Numbered from the stretch's first letter, positions 17,465-27,482 are shown. The stretch is 64,000 bases of DNA from Pelagihabitans sp963710535 (GCA_963710535.1 CAVQAW010000003.1:186001-250000), one strand, 5' to 3'. The notes: a model not told the origin generated them from the sequence alone. A program made the numbers and translations.

Positions 17465-20400
17465 CATCAATGCCTCGGAAGGGGCTGAAGTTTATATCCG
17501 TGCGGTACAAGGTGGTTCGTATTTTGTCACCACCCCCCAAAACGATAATGACAGTCCAACTTTTGAATCTACCATCGATTTTAGCCAAACCAACGGGTAT
17601 AGGATCGACACGGGGGTAAGCCCTAATGGCATCCCTGGCAGAAATGATGGCTTAGTGGATGCCAGCAGCATTGGTCAATACGTACTCACGACCGCTGGCG
17701 GTTGTTCAACCGTGGTGAACTTAAATGTTGCAGGAATTTGCGATCCGGGCGAAACTGTGGTTGCTGCAGAATACAGAATCAACAATGGGGCTTATCTGAA
17801 CGGTGCTCCTGGAGAAGATATTGCCATTGATGTCAATGTTGGCGATAATTTAAGATTCAGTCTGTTGCCCAACAATATAGGTGGTGATCCGGGTAATCCA
17901 GCCCTGCGTTTCAGCGTGATCCAGCCCAACGGCGGAATGATCAATAATGTAACTGGGGACCATATCATCAGCGGCATAATGATCGGGCAGTCAGGCCCCT
18001 ATCAATTGGTATCGGAAGAAGGCTGTTCCGTGATCATCGACGTTACGGTGAACCCGGTGAACTGCGACGAAACCGTGCTAAAAGCGGAGTGGCGCTTGAA
18101 CGGTACTTATTTTGAAGCACCTGATGAACAGCCTATAACCGTCGAAGTCTTCACAGGGGATACCTTTGCGATCAGCATGGTCCCTAATTCAACCAACTTT
18201 ACGGTATCTTTTGGAGGTAGCCAAGTTTACAGCGGGCAAGGGGATTATGTACTTGGTGCGGTCGACCCTTCCGATAGTGGGAATTATTTTATTGCTTTGG
18301 CCAGTGGCTGCAGCACAATCCTCACCTTGAATGTGACCGATCCCAGCTGTGATGCCACGAACATCAAAGCGGAATGGCGCCGCAATGGCACCTACTTTGA
18401 GGCCCCGGACGAATTGCCGATTACGGTGAACGTGCTTACGGGAGACATTTTCGCCATCAGTATGGTACCCAATAATACCCCTTTTACCATTTCTTACGCA
18501 GGTACGCAGGTATACAGCGGTCAGACCGATTATGTTATGGGCGCGGTAGATCCTTCGGACAATGGGGATTACCTGATCACTACTGCTGGCGGATGTTCCA
18601 CCACATTAACTTTGAACGTAACGGAAGTAATCTGCGATGGCACCAATATCAGGGCAGAATGGAGCATCAATGGCGTTTATTCCAGTGCACCGGATGAACA
18701 GCCCATTACGGTGCAGGTCGACAATGGTGAAGCCTTTCAAATCAGTATGCTGCCCAATGGGGTTGCCTTTACGGTGAGTTATGAAGGGGTCCAAGTGTAC
18801 AGTGGGCAGTTCGACTATATTGTTGGAAATGTCACCCCTTTTGACAATGGTGACTACGTCATCACCACCTCCCAGGGCTGTGTAACGACACTAACATTGG
18901 ACGTCCCCTGCCCAAGCGGGCCTTTTACACCGGAATATACCATTGATACAACAGTTGGTAGTGGCCAAGAGTTGATTACGGTAGATTTGGGGACCCAGGT
19001 CCTATTGAGCACTGTTGAAAAGAATGTAGCTTTCTCGATAACAGACCCCGATCAGAATACAACAAACGGGGATTTGGATCTTGGGGCCATCACCGAAGCC
19101 CAGGCCGGACTTTATACCTTTACTTCAGTCGAGGGATGTACCGCCTCTTTGACCATCGTAGTCACCGATCCCTGTGCGCCAGGTACTTTCACCCCTTCCT
19201 ATACCATTAACGGGGTCACTGCCAGTGGCTCAGATACGATTACGGTGAATGTTGGGGATATTGTTAGTCTAGGAACCGTGCAAGGTACGCCGGGCTTCAC
19301 GATTACCCTGCCCGATGCCACGGTCAACAATGGAAATTTGGATTTGGGCGCTATCACCATGGATGATGCCGGCTTATACCTCTACACATCCCCTGATGAT
19401 TGCAACGCCTCCTTAAACATTGTGGTGGTCGATCCCTGTACCCCAGATCAATTTACTCCGCAGTATACTATCGATGGGGTGGCGGGCAGCAGCGAAAGCA
19501 CCATCTCGGTCATTGAGGGAACGCCGGTAATGCTCGATTTGGTCCAAACCACTGTCAATTATTCCATAGCGCCACCAGGGGGCAACGCTGCTCCTGGCCC
19601 ATTGGATTTGGGTGACATTACCATGGGCCAAGCTGGGGTTTATACCTTTACTTCGGATCAGGGCTGCGAAGCATCCCTGAACATTGTAGTAACCGATGCC
19701 ACCGATCCATGCCCGACTGGCAGTTTTACACCGCAATATAGCATAGATGGTGTAGTGGATAACGGCACAGGGTCGATCAACGTAGCGGCAGGCAGTACCG
19801 TAATCCTTGATATTGTGCAAACGGCTATTGAATACACCATTACGCTTCCGGATAGCTCAACGAACGAAGGTTCTTTAGATTTGGGTGTCATCACTACCGA
19901 TCAGGCCGGACTTTACACATTTACATCAGCCGAAGGTTGTACAGCTGCCCTTACCATCGTTGTTACCGTACCTTGTGAGCCAGGAACATTTACTCCTGAA
20001 TACACGGTGGATGGGGTCTCCGGAAGTGGTGAAGCATCCATAACGGTTGTCGTTGGAAACTCTGTGACCTTGGGTATTGTTCAAGGTAACACCAACTTTA
20101 GTATAACTGCGCCGGATGCAACCGTGACCAATGGCAGCCTGGATTTGGGCAATGTAGAATTGATTCAGGAGGGCACCTATACCTTCCTGTCAGAGGCAGG
20201 ATGTAGTGTCACACTTATTGTCAATGTTGAAGCTGCGCCGGAAGTTGAAGCAAAACTGGATGACATTGTCATTTATCCGAATCCGGTCACTGATGGTATT
20301 GTAAGGATCGTATTGGTCGATTATCCCAACGAAATGATGTTTGTCTCTTTCTTTGACATCTATGGAAAACTGGTCATTCGACAAATGATTCCGACCACCC

Positions 20401-20516
20401 ATGCCGATGAAGAGTTAATCGATGTGAGCGGCTTGAGTGGAGGGGTTTATATCGTGGAAGTAGCCCGCAGTAAAAACGATGACAATACCTATAAAAAGGT
20501 TATCAAATTGCGATAG
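17376..20516 (+). CDS. Ig-like repeat stalk and T9SS sorting domain (C-terminal part of the galactose-oxidase gene)
   Basis: This segment continues the galactose-oxidase reading frame after a +1 shift near 17440. The first 25 or so codons before that point are out of frame and not real. It encodes about ten Ig-like repeats of 80-100 residues. Repeats in the first half resemble one another (C-D-x-T-x-x-KAEWRxNGTYFEAPDE type). The last five form a second subtype starting C-x-x-G-x-FTPxYT. Each has a cysteine pair. The last 75 or so residues are a type A T9SS sorting domain (VIYPNPVTDG, SGLSGGVYIVEV, KKVIKLR). The stalk probably holds the oxidase away from the cell or in the matrix. An intrinsic terminator follows the stop. 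Confidence 0.9.
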   Translation: MAFQMCQIALQGPSRLSTRIGSGAWITSNNINASEGAEVYIRAVQGGSYFVTTPQNDNDSPTFESTIDFSQTNGYRIDTGVSPNGIPGRNDGLVDASSIGQYVLTTAGGCSTVVNLNVAGICDPGETVVAAEYRINNGAYLNGAPGEDIAIDVNVGDNLRFSLLPNNIGGDPGNPALRFSVIQPNGGMINNVTGDHIISGIMIGQSGPYQLVSEEGCSVIIDVTVNPVNCDETVLKAEWRLNGTYFEAPDEQPITVEVFTGDTFAISMVPNSTNFTVSFGGSQVYSGQGDYVLGAVDPSDSGNYFIALASGCSTILTLNVTDPSCDATNIKAEWRRNGTYFEAPDELPITVNVLTGDIFAISMVPNNTPFTISYAGTQVYSGQTDYVMGAVDPSDNGDYLITTAGGCSTTLTLNVTEVICDGTNIRAEWSINGVYSSAPDEQPITVQVDNGEAFQISMLPNGVAFTVSYEGVQVYSGQFDYIVGNVTPFDNGDYVITTSQGCVTTLTLDVPCPSGPFTPEYTIDTTVGSGQELITVDLGTQVLLSTVEKNVAFSITDPDQNTTNGDLDLGAITEAQAGLYTFTSVEGCTASLTIVVTDPCAPGTFTPSYTINGVTASGSDTITVNVGDIVSLGTVQGTPGFTITLPDATVNNGNLDLGAITMDDAGLYLYTSPDDCNASLNIVVVDPCTPDQFTPQYTIDGVAGSSESTISVIEGTPVMLDLVQTTVNYSIAPPGGNAAPGPLDLGDITMGQAGVYTFTSDQGCEASLNIVVTDATDPCPTGSFTPQYSIDGVVDNGTGSINVAAGSTVILDIVQTAIEYTITLPDSSTNEGSLDLGVITTDQAGLYTFTSAEGCTAALTIVVTVPCEPGTFTPEYTVDGVSGSGEASITVVVGNSVTLGIVQGNTNFSITAPDATVTNGSLDLGNVELIQEGTYTFLSEAGCSVTLIVNVEAAPEVEAKLDDIVIYPNPVTDGIVRIVLVDYPNEMMFVSFFDIYGKLVIRQMIPTTHADEELIDVSGLSGGVYIVEVARSKNDDNTYKKVIKLR

Positions 20517-20532
20517 CCTAATACTAAATTAG

Positions 20533-20564
20533 AAAAAACCCCATCATAGCTGATGGGGTTTTTT
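20533..20564 (+). terminator. intrinsic terminator after the galactose-oxidase gene
   Basis: CCCCATCA (20539-20546) pairs with TGATGGGG (20551-20558) around a TAGC loop. It is flanked by AAAAAA and TTTTTT, so the stem can extend further. Confidence 0.9.
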
Positions 20565-20565
20565 G

Positions 20566-20593
20566 TTTGTACTTTTATTTGTATTTATCTTTC
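20566..20593 (+). promoter_or_regulatory. candidate promoter for the plus-strand nucleotide-sugar genes
   Basis: TTTG at 20566-20569 and TATCTTTC at 20586-20593 resemble the -33/-7 pair of Bacteroidota, with 16 bp between. The next start codon is at 20636. The last base of the -7 box departs from consensus. Confidence 0.4.
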
Positions 20594-20635
20594 GGTGCAA
20601 TAAGCTTGTAAAATTTGCTACATAATATTGGTCAT

Positions 20636-21649
20636 ATGACAATACTGGTTACCGGAGCCGCAGGTTTTATTGGATTTCATCTGGTACGGCAACTGCTGAA
20701 AAATGGGCATCACGTTATCGGATTGGACAATATTAACGATTATTACTCGGTCGACTTGAAATATGATCGTTTGGCCAATTTGGGTATCGATAAAAACCAA
20801 GCTGAAGAATTTCAAGGGCTTTGTAGCAGTCATATCTGGCCTAATTTTCATTTCGTTAGAATGTCGGTCGAGGACAGAAAAGAATTGCCGATTCTATTTG
20901 AAAATTTTAAGTTCGACAAGGTCTGCCATCTAGCCGCCCAAGCCGGCGTGCGCTATAGCTTGGAAAATCCTGAAGCCTATATCGACAGTAATGTAGTCGG
21001 TTTTTTGAATATCTTGGAGTGTTGTCGTCATTACCAAATAAAGACCTTGATCTATGCCAGCAGTTCAAGTGTTTATGGAGATAATCAAAAGATTCCATTT
21101 ATGGTTTCCGACCAAGTCGATCAACCGGTTAGTCTGTATGCGGCTACCAAAAAGAGCAATGAACTGATGGCGCATGCCTATAGCCATTTATATGGCATGA
21201 CCACCATTGGTTTGCGATTTTTCACTGTTTATGGTCCTTGGGGAAGACCAGATATGGCGTTATTTTTGTTCGCCGATGCCATTGCCAAGGATAAGCCGAT
21301 CGATCTTTTTAACCGAGGAGAATTACAGCGCGATTTCACTTATATCGATGATATCGTGATGGGTTTGGTATTGATCCTTGAATCAAAACGGCAGCATGAT
21401 AATTCCTACAACATCTACAATATCGGAAATGGTCGAGCCGTAAAACTAATGGATTTTGTAGCGGCCATAGAAGCTGGTTTTAATAAAAAATCAAAGCAAA
21501 ATCTGTTACCCATGCAACCGGGAGATGTAAAGAAAACATGGGCCAATGTGGATGCTTTGGTACAGGACTATCATTATAAACCCAATACCAGTCTCCAAAA
21601 GGGAATCTTGGCATTCATTACATGGTACAAGGCTTACTATAAGGTTTAG
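20636..21649 (+). CDS. UDP-glucuronate 4-epimerase-like SDR (LspL/WbnF type)
   Basis: This extended short-chain dehydrogenase of about 337 residues has NAD-binding VTGAAGFIGFH right at the N terminus and the active-site SLYAATKKSNE (YxxxK). The segment GLDNINDYYSVDLKYDRL is typical of UDP-glucuronate 4-epimerases, which make UDP-galacturonate. I chose the ATG at 20636 over one at 20615 because MTILVTG is the normal family start. A close paralogue lies at 57399-58427 on the other strand. The downstream UDP-glucose dehydrogenase would supply its substrate. The gene is intact. Confidence 0.88.
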   Translation: MTILVTGAAGFIGFHLVRQLLKNGHHVIGLDNINDYYSVDLKYDRLANLGIDKNQAEEFQGLCSSHIWPNFHFVRMSVEDRKELPILFENFKFDKVCHLAAQAGVRYSLENPEAYIDSNVVGFLNILECCRHYQIKTLIYASSSSVYGDNQKIPFMVSDQVDQPVSLYAATKKSNELMAHAYSHLYGMTTIGLRFFTVYGPWGRPDMALFLFADAIAKDKPIDLFNRGELQRDFTYIDDIVMGLVLILESKRQHDNSYNIYNIGNGRAVKLMDFVAAIEAGFNKKSKQNLLPMQPGDVKKTWANVDALVQDYHYKPNTSLQKGILAFITWYKAYYKV

Positions 21650-21772
21650 CGGAAGGCCATATCAATTACTTCATAGGTTGTATCGAGTTCATCGAATTAA
21701 TTCACTGCTTAAAAGAAATAAAAGGCCAATTAATTAGTTTTCTTCATCTTTGCACCTTAAAACAAAGATGGC

Positions 21773-22771
21773 ATGGATATTTCGCGTTTAAACCTTGATT
21801 CCAATAATAATATTCTGGTCACCGGTGGTGCAGGGTTTATAGGATCAAATCTATGCGAAGCGCTGCTGAAAAATGGCAATGAGGTGGTTTGTTTGGATAA
21901 TTTTGCCACTGGCAAGATGGCAAATATTGAACCTTTGCTTTCCCTTTCAAATTTCAAGCTGATCACCGGTGACATCAGGGAGATGGGCGATTGCCAAAAG
22001 GCCTGTGAAGGAGTCGACTATGTGCTGCACCAGGCAGCCCTGGGCTCTGTCCCACGCTCTATCAAAGACCCCATTACCACCAATGCGGTCAATGTAGGTG
22101 GTTTCCTGAATATGTTGGTGGCCGCTAGGGATGCCAAGGTAAAAAGGTTCATCTATGCGGCGAGCTCCTCCACCTATGGCGATTCCACCAATATGCCCAA
22201 AGTGGAAGATATTATTGGCAAACCCCTGTCGCCATATGCCATTACCAAGTATGTCAACGAACTCTATGCCGACATCTTTAGCAAAACCTACGGTTTGGAA
22301 ACCATCGGCCTTAGATATTTTAATGTATTTGGTAGAAAACAAGACCCGCAAGGTGCATACGCCGCCGTTATTCCAAAATTTGTGATGCAGTTGATGCGCC
22401 ATCAGTCACCACAAATCAATGGGGACGGCAGCTATTCCAGAGACTTTACGTATATCGACAACGTCATACAAATGAACATTCGGGCCATGATAACGGATAA
22501 CAAGGAAGCCGTTAATACCGTTTACAATGTAGCTTGTGGGGAGCGTACCGATTTAAACCGGTTGGTGGCTCTTTTAAAGGAATATCTGATTGAATTTGAC
22601 TCAGAAATAGCCGAAGTTGAAACAATTTATGGCCCTGAACGCCAAGGAGATGTGCCACATTCTTTGGCATCGATAGAAAAGGCGGTAAAATTATTGGGTT
22701 ATCGACCCGAATTCGATATTAAATCCGGTCTGCGCCATGCGGTTCGCTGGTATTGGATGAATTTAAAATAG
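21773..22771 (+). CDS. UDP-N-acetylhexosamine 4-epimerase (WbpP/TviC-like SDR)
   Basis: This 332-residue extended SDR has VTGGAGFIGSNL (about 16-27), AASSSTYGDS and the catalytic SPYAITKYVNE. The pattern DNFATGKMANIEPLL, and the position next to a WbpO-like dehydrogenase gene, match WbpP/TviC. Those enzymes interconvert UDP-GlcNAc and UDP-GalNAc, or the corresponding uronates, as in Vi antigen and Pseudomonas O6 pathways. A weak CATCTTTGC box about 25 bp upstream may be its own promoter. The gap to the ugd gene is only 7 bp, so the two are co-transcribed. The gene is intact. The exact substrate is inferred from the neighbours. Confidence 0.88.
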   Translation: MDISRLNLDSNNNILVTGGAGFIGSNLCEALLKNGNEVVCLDNFATGKMANIEPLLSLSNFKLITGDIREMGDCQKACEGVDYVLHQAALGSVPRSIKDPITTNAVNVGGFLNMLVAARDAKVKRFIYAASSSTYGDSTNMPKVEDIIGKPLSPYAITKYVNELYADIFSKTYGLETIGLRYFNVFGRKQDPQGAYAAVIPKFVMQLMRHQSPQINGDGSYSRDFTYIDNVIQMNIRAMITDNKEAVNTVYNVACGERTDLNRLVALLKEYLIEFDSEIAEVETIYGPERQGDVPHSLASIEKAVKLLGYRPEFDIKSGLRHAVRWYWMNLK

Positions 22772-22778
22772 CGTAAAA

Positions 22779-24109
22779 ATGAACCTAACAGTCATAGGAA
22801 CTGGTTATGTAGGATTGGTCAGCGGGACGTGTTTCGCCGAAATGGGAAATAACGTCACTTGTATCGATGTGGATGCCCAAAAAATAGAAAACCTAAAAAG
22901 CGGGCATCATTCCCATTTACGAACCGGGGTTGGAAGCCATGGTCAAACGCAATTATGAGAATAAGACCTTACGATTCAGTACCTCTTTACAAGGATAACC
23001 TCGAAAAATGTGATATCGCCTTTATTGCGGTCGGTACGCCTATGGGCAGTGATGGATCGGCAGATTTAAAATACGTATTGCAAGTGGCCAAAACCATTGG
23101 CCAACATATGAGCCATTCCATGGTCATCGTGGATAAATCTACCGTCCCCGTAGGTACTGCCGATAAGGTGCAGGCGACCATTCAAAAAGAATTGGACCAA
23201 CGCGGACTGGATTTGTCTTTCGAGGTGGTATCGAATCCTGAATTTTTAAAGGAGGGTGACGCCATCAATGATTTCATGAAACCTGATCGGGTGGTCATTG
23301 GATCGAACAACGAAGAGGCCACAGAGAAAATGAGGACCCTCTACTCCCCTTTCTTTCGCAGCAGTATGGATCGATTGATCACCATGGACGTACGATCGGC
23401 TGAAATGACCAAATATGTGGCGAATGCCATGTTGGCCACAAAAATTTCTTTTATGAACGAAATCGCCAATATTTGCGAATTGGTAGGGGCCGATGTGAAC
23501 AAAGTAAGAATCGGCATTGGATCGGATAGCAGAATTGGGTACAGTTTCATTTACCCAGGTAGTGGTTATGGGGGATCCTGTTTTCCAAAAGATGTAAAGG
23601 CCTTGCAAAAAACGGCAGAAGAACATGGTTACAAAGCCCAACTGATCGGATCGGTGGAAGAGGTGAACAACAGACAAAAACTGGTGATTGCCCAGAAAGT
23701 GGTACATCGATTTGGAGATGATTTAAGTGGAAAGACCTTTGCGGTCTGGGGCCTTGCATTTAAACCAGAGACCGACGATATGCGGGAAGCTCCGGCCATT
23801 TACATCATCAAGGAATTGGTAAAAAGGGGCGCGAAGATCAATGCCTACGACCCCAAAGCCATGAAAGAGGCGCAGCATTATTATTTAAAGGACGAAACAG
23901 GTGTAACCTATTTCAGTTCTAAATATGAGACCCTACAGGGCGCTGATGCCATGATTTTGTTGACGGAATGGAAGGAATTCAGATCGCCGGACTTTGAAGA
24001 ATTAAAAAAGCAACTCAATCAGCCCATTATTTTTGATGGCCGCAACCAGTACAATCATGAGCGGATGGTAAAACTAGGGTTCGAATATTTTCAAATTGGT
24101 AAAAAATAA
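22779..24109 (+). CDS. UDP-glucose 6-dehydrogenase, two frameshifts
   Basis: The true start is the ATG at 22779 (MNLTVIGTGYVGLVSGTCFA), the classic UDP-glucose dehydrogenase N terminus. Two +1 insertions break it: one near 22905 (GGG where GG restores KSGIIPIYEPGLE) and one near 22996 (GG where G restores SLQDNLEKCDIAF). The remainder is continuous. It holds the catalytic cysteine in YPGSGYGGSCFPKD and the C-terminal NAD/UDP-binding domain (VWGLAFKPETDDMREAP). The restored product is about 443 residues. It oxidises UDP-glucose to UDP-glucuronate, the substrate of the two epimerase paralogues here. It lies 11 bp before the next dehydrogenase. Confidence 0.92.
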
Positions 24110-24120
24110 ATATAAGAAAC

Positions 24121-25401
24121 ATGTCAAACATTAAAATTGGAATTATTGGTCTTGGTTATGTAGGATTGCCTTTGGCGCGTTTGTTCGCCACAAAATATCC
24201 AGTCATTGGGTTTGATATCAATGAAACCAGAATCAAGGAACTGCAGTCGGGAACAGATAAGACCCTTGAGGTGGAAGATCATGTTTTGCAAGATGTTTTG
24301 CGCGATACCCCGAATAGTATAACGGGCCTATTTTGTTCCCACAAGTTGGAAGATCTGGAAGACTGCAACTATTATATTGTAACCGTCCCAACGCCCGTAG
24401 ATAAAACCAACAGACCCATATTGATTCCGCTCTATAAATCGAGCGAAACGGTGGGAAAAGTACTCAAAAAAGGGGATACCGTCATTTATGAGTCGACCGT
24501 CTATCCTGGTGTGACCGAAGAAGAATGCGTGCCCGTATTGGAACGTGTAAGTGGCATGAGGTTCAACGTAGACTTTTTTGTTGGTTATTCTCCCGAACGC
24601 ATCAACCCGGGTGACAAGGAACATACCGTAGAGAAAATTCTCAAGGTAACTTCGGGATCTACGCCAGAAGTAGGGCATCAGGTCAACGAGCTTTACAAAT
24701 CGGTCATCACCGCCGGCACCCATTTGGCGCCTTCCATTAAAGTGGCAGAGGCGGCCAAGGTCATCGAAAATTCCCAAAGGGATATCAATATTGCCTTCGT
24801 GAATGAACTGGCCAAAATTTTCAACCTGATGGGTATTGATACCCATCATGTGTTGGAAGCAGCGGGCACGAAGTGGAATTTCCTTCCATTCAAGCCAGGA
24901 TTGGTCGGGGGCCACTGCATCGGGGTTGACCCATACTATTTGGCACAGAAAGCACAGGAATATGGCTATCATCCAGAGATTATTCTAGCAGGAAGGCGTT
25001 TGAACGACGGTATGGGCAAATATGTTGCCGGGGAGGTCGTGAAACTGATGGTTCAAAACGATATCAAGGTGAAAGGTTCCCATATTTTGGTTCTGGGCAT
25101 TACTTTTAAGGAAAATTGCCCCGATGTTCGGAACACCAAAGCGGTGGACGTGATCACCAATTTACAAAGCTATGGAAGCCATATTACCATTTACGACCCA
25201 TGGGCTTCCCCCGAGGAAGTGAACCATGAATATCAATTGGACATTTCCAAGCAATTGCCCTTAAGAAAATACGATGCGGTGGTGCTCACCGTGGCACACA
25301 AAGCCTTTCTGCAACTGGATTTTCAAGATTTGCTTACCCCTGAGGGGATCTTATATGATGTCAAGGGCATTCTCGAAAACAGGGTCAACGGTCGGTTGTA
25401 A
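24121..25401 (+). CDS. UDP-N-acetylhexosamine dehydrogenase (WbpO/TviB-like nucleotide-sugar dehydrogenase)
   Basis: This 426-residue nucleotide-sugar dehydrogenase has an N-terminal Rossmann GLGYVGLPLARLF (10-22), catalytic cysteine in GGHCIGVDPYYLA (cysteine near 261) and C-terminal VLGITFKENCPDVRNTK. The GGHCIGVDPYYL form is typical of the TviB/WbpO group, which makes UDP-N-acetylhexosaminuronic acid, rather than of UDP-glucose dehydrogenase. It is paired with the WbpP-like epimerase upstream. Together with the preceding ugd it indicates at least two kinds of uronic acid in the glycan. The gene is intact and is the last of the four-gene nucleotide-sugar run. Confidence 0.9.
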   Translation: MSNIKIGIIGLGYVGLPLARLFATKYPVIGFDINETRIKELQSGTDKTLEVEDHVLQDVLRDTPNSITGLFCSHKLEDLEDCNYYIVTVPTPVDKTNRPILIPLYKSSETVGKVLKKGDTVIYESTVYPGVTEEECVPVLERVSGMRFNVDFFVGYSPERINPGDKEHTVEKILKVTSGSTPEVGHQVNELYKSVITAGTHLAPSIKVAEAAKVIENSQRDINIAFVNELAKIFNLMGIDTHHVLEAAGTKWNFLPFKPGLVGGHCIGVDPYYLAQKAQEYGYHPEIILAGRRLNDGMGKYVAGEVVKLMVQNDIKVKGSHILVLGITFKENCPDVRNTKAVDVITNLQSYGSHITIYDPWASPEEVNHEYQLDISKQLPLRKYDAVVLTVAHKAFLQLDFQDLLTPEGILYDVKGILENRVNGRL

Positions 25402-25756
25402 GAGTATTATTAAGATCGGAACAACCTTTGGCGCTTCATGTGCTTGAATGTATGCTTTTCGATGCAAGGGGATTATCTTGCATTTTGAATATCGACAGTC
25501 TGATTCTAGTTCTAGACTACCACTAGATTCCCATTCATAAACATCTTCTATGATGAATGTTGATATATGTTTTTTGTTCCAATTGTTTTTTGGGACATAC
25601 TTCCGATCAACCTATGGTTGGCCTTAAGAAATTCTTCATTTTTTTATTTTTATAACCGTTCCTTTCAACTTCCCTCAAAAACCGGTGAGAACTACTTCTA
25701 TTGAAGGGAATCCTACCTCGTCCTACAAAATGCGAAATTCTCTTTTTTGTTAATAG

Positions 25757-25785
25757 ATGTTAACAAAAAGTGCATTTCGTCGAAT
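25757..25785 (+). promoter_or_regulatory. ATGTTAACAAAAAG + TTTCGTCGAAT element (shared with 58753-58781)
   Basis: ATGTTAACAAAAAG (25757-25770) followed by TGCATTTCGTCGAAT recurs almost base for base at 58753-58781, upstream of the other SKDSD lipoprotein gene. It lies about 175-200 bp before each start codon. It may be an upstream regulator site, or a remnant of the duplication that produced the two promoters. Confidence 0.5.
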
Positions 25786-25854
25786 TTACAGGTACATGGC
25801 CGTCCAATTGTTTTCTTTGTCCGTATAAATAGGAATGCAAGAAGTCAATAGTGC

Positions 25855-25911
25855 ATTTCATCGAAAAAAATTGTGGTTTCATCGATAATCAAAAAATTTT
25901 GAATAGTATTG
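25855..25911 (+). promoter_or_regulatory. promoter with paired TTTCATCGA repeats
   Basis: TTTCATCGA copies have CG at 25862 and 25883, 21 bp apart. A -7-like TAGTATTG (25904-25911), 21 bp after the second CG, is followed by TAACCC. The counterpart at 58.85-58.90 kb has TATTATTG then TAATCC. The start codon context AACCTACTTATG is identical in both genes. Confidence 0.6.
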
Positions 25912-25959
25912 TAACCCGAAGTCTTTTGTCAAACATTTTATTAAAAAATTAACCTACTT

Positions 25960-27435
25960 ATGGTCCATCCCCCAAAGAATTCAATTTTGTTGGTATCTGC
26001 TATTGCCTCAATACTAGCTATTTCCTGTAGTAAAGATTCTGACCTGCTAGCGGATTACGTTGTTGCCGATGATGTAATTTCGAAAGAAATTCGCCTTTAT
26101 GTCATGGATGACACCTTCTCTACCATTCCCAATAGTACCATTGTTTTGGACGTATTGGCAAACGACACTTTTACCGATCCCGATAAGGTAAAGATTATTG
26201 AAACCTCCACGCCGGCAAATGGAATAGTGCAGATCAACGAAGACAAAACCCTTACCTATATTGCTGGTCCTACTGAGACAGAAGCGACTCCAGAAGAAAC
26301 CGTTGCCGAGGAAACGGTAACCGATACTTTCACTTATACCACCGAAACAGTAACTGAAGAAAACGAAGTGGTTACTGAACAGGCCACGGTAACCATCACA
26401 ATAAATGAAGAAGTAACTTATTGGAAAAATAAATTTGATGAAGGTTGGAGTTATTTATTCAGCTGAAATAACAGAATTTTCACAGAAGTGCCAACAAAAA
26501 TCAGGAATATTATTATTATGCCTATTATATCGATGGCATCATTAGTATGTGGCAAGCTACCGGAGACAATTCCTATTTAGATACTGTTATCGATTTGATT
26601 GATGAGACCATTAACGATGCGGTTCCCGTCGGTAATGGATATTTAGGATGGCCTTCTGCAGCAGGAGAACAGGTTCCGTTATGGGATAGCTTCTATTGGC
26701 GCTTTGTTGCTACTTTGACAAGAATTATGCACCAATCCCCTAATTTAAGGCAGAATCAAAACTATCAGGCTGCCTATGAAAGATTTCTGAATTTTTCTGA
26801 AAAAAACATTTGGGAACGATATGAGGGAAATCCTAGCATCCAATATTTATAGAGTAAATACCCATATGGCTTCCCACTGGGCACGAATTGGAATGGAATT
26901 ATATATTATTACGGGCAAACAAAAATATAAGGACGTATTTGATAATATTTCTTTCGGCGACGATGATTGGAGAGCCTTCCAATTTAAGAAATCAACTAAA
27001 ATCTAATTCAAATGTTACCTACTGCCTATATCTGGAGCTCCGGTTGGAATGGTAGTAGTGCTCAAGATACCTCTCATGGAGGTGCAATTGTTAGCTTTTG
27101 GGTGACAGCTTATGAAAATGAAATGTATTGGAATCGTAATGACATTGATGCGTTGATAGCAACCTTTACAAAAGTGGTATGTCCAGGAGAGATTTACACA
27201 AGCCAAAGAATTTGTGAATGGGACTGGCGGCAATAATACCGATTACTACATTGGTTACATGAATGGCTTAATCTTGGTAGGTACAGTCCAAGAAATTCAA
27301 AATAAAATTAGAGTTGCACATATGAGAATACGACTCAAATTTAGGATATGTTGGACTTACAACCCGTAGGCATTGCAGCGCTAAATGCAAGAATTCTGGC
27401 TGATGGACAGACCGGTATATCCCGAAAATTACTAA
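25960..27435 (+). pseudogene. surface lipoprotein: SKDSD leader, Big_9 Ig domain, helical glycan-enzyme-like domain; several frameshifts
   Basis: The intact 168-residue front has a lipoprotein signal (LAISC, cysteine near 23) followed by SKDSD, resembling the surface-export signal of flavobacterial lipoproteins. A Big_9-type Ig domain follows (TIVLDVLANDTF ... DTFTYTTE), with an acidic Thr/Glu-rich insert inside it. After a break near 26465, later frames give YYYYAYYIDGIISMWQATGD, an aromatic helical region with VNTHMASHWARIGMELY and QDTSHGGAIVSFWVTAYE, and an end at PENY (27433). Further breaks lie near 26820, 27005, 27190 and 27260-27330. The back part looks like an alpha-alpha toroid of the lyase, epimerase or hydrolase kind, but I cannot name the family. 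The leader is shared with the gene at 58941. Confidence 0.75.
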
Positions 27436-27482
27436 ATTTTGAACCGAATAACGTCTAAAAAGCACTTTAATAAATAGAAATT

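Larger units (their letters stand above)
25402..25959 (+). other. 558-bp intergenic leader of the first surface lipoprotein
   Basis: No gene is supported. The 3' half carries regulatory repeats shared with 58.75-58.94 kb (listed separately). The 5' half is AT-rich with short repeats such as TCTAGTTCTAGA and no clear terminator for the preceding dehydrogenase. Confidence 0.6.
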
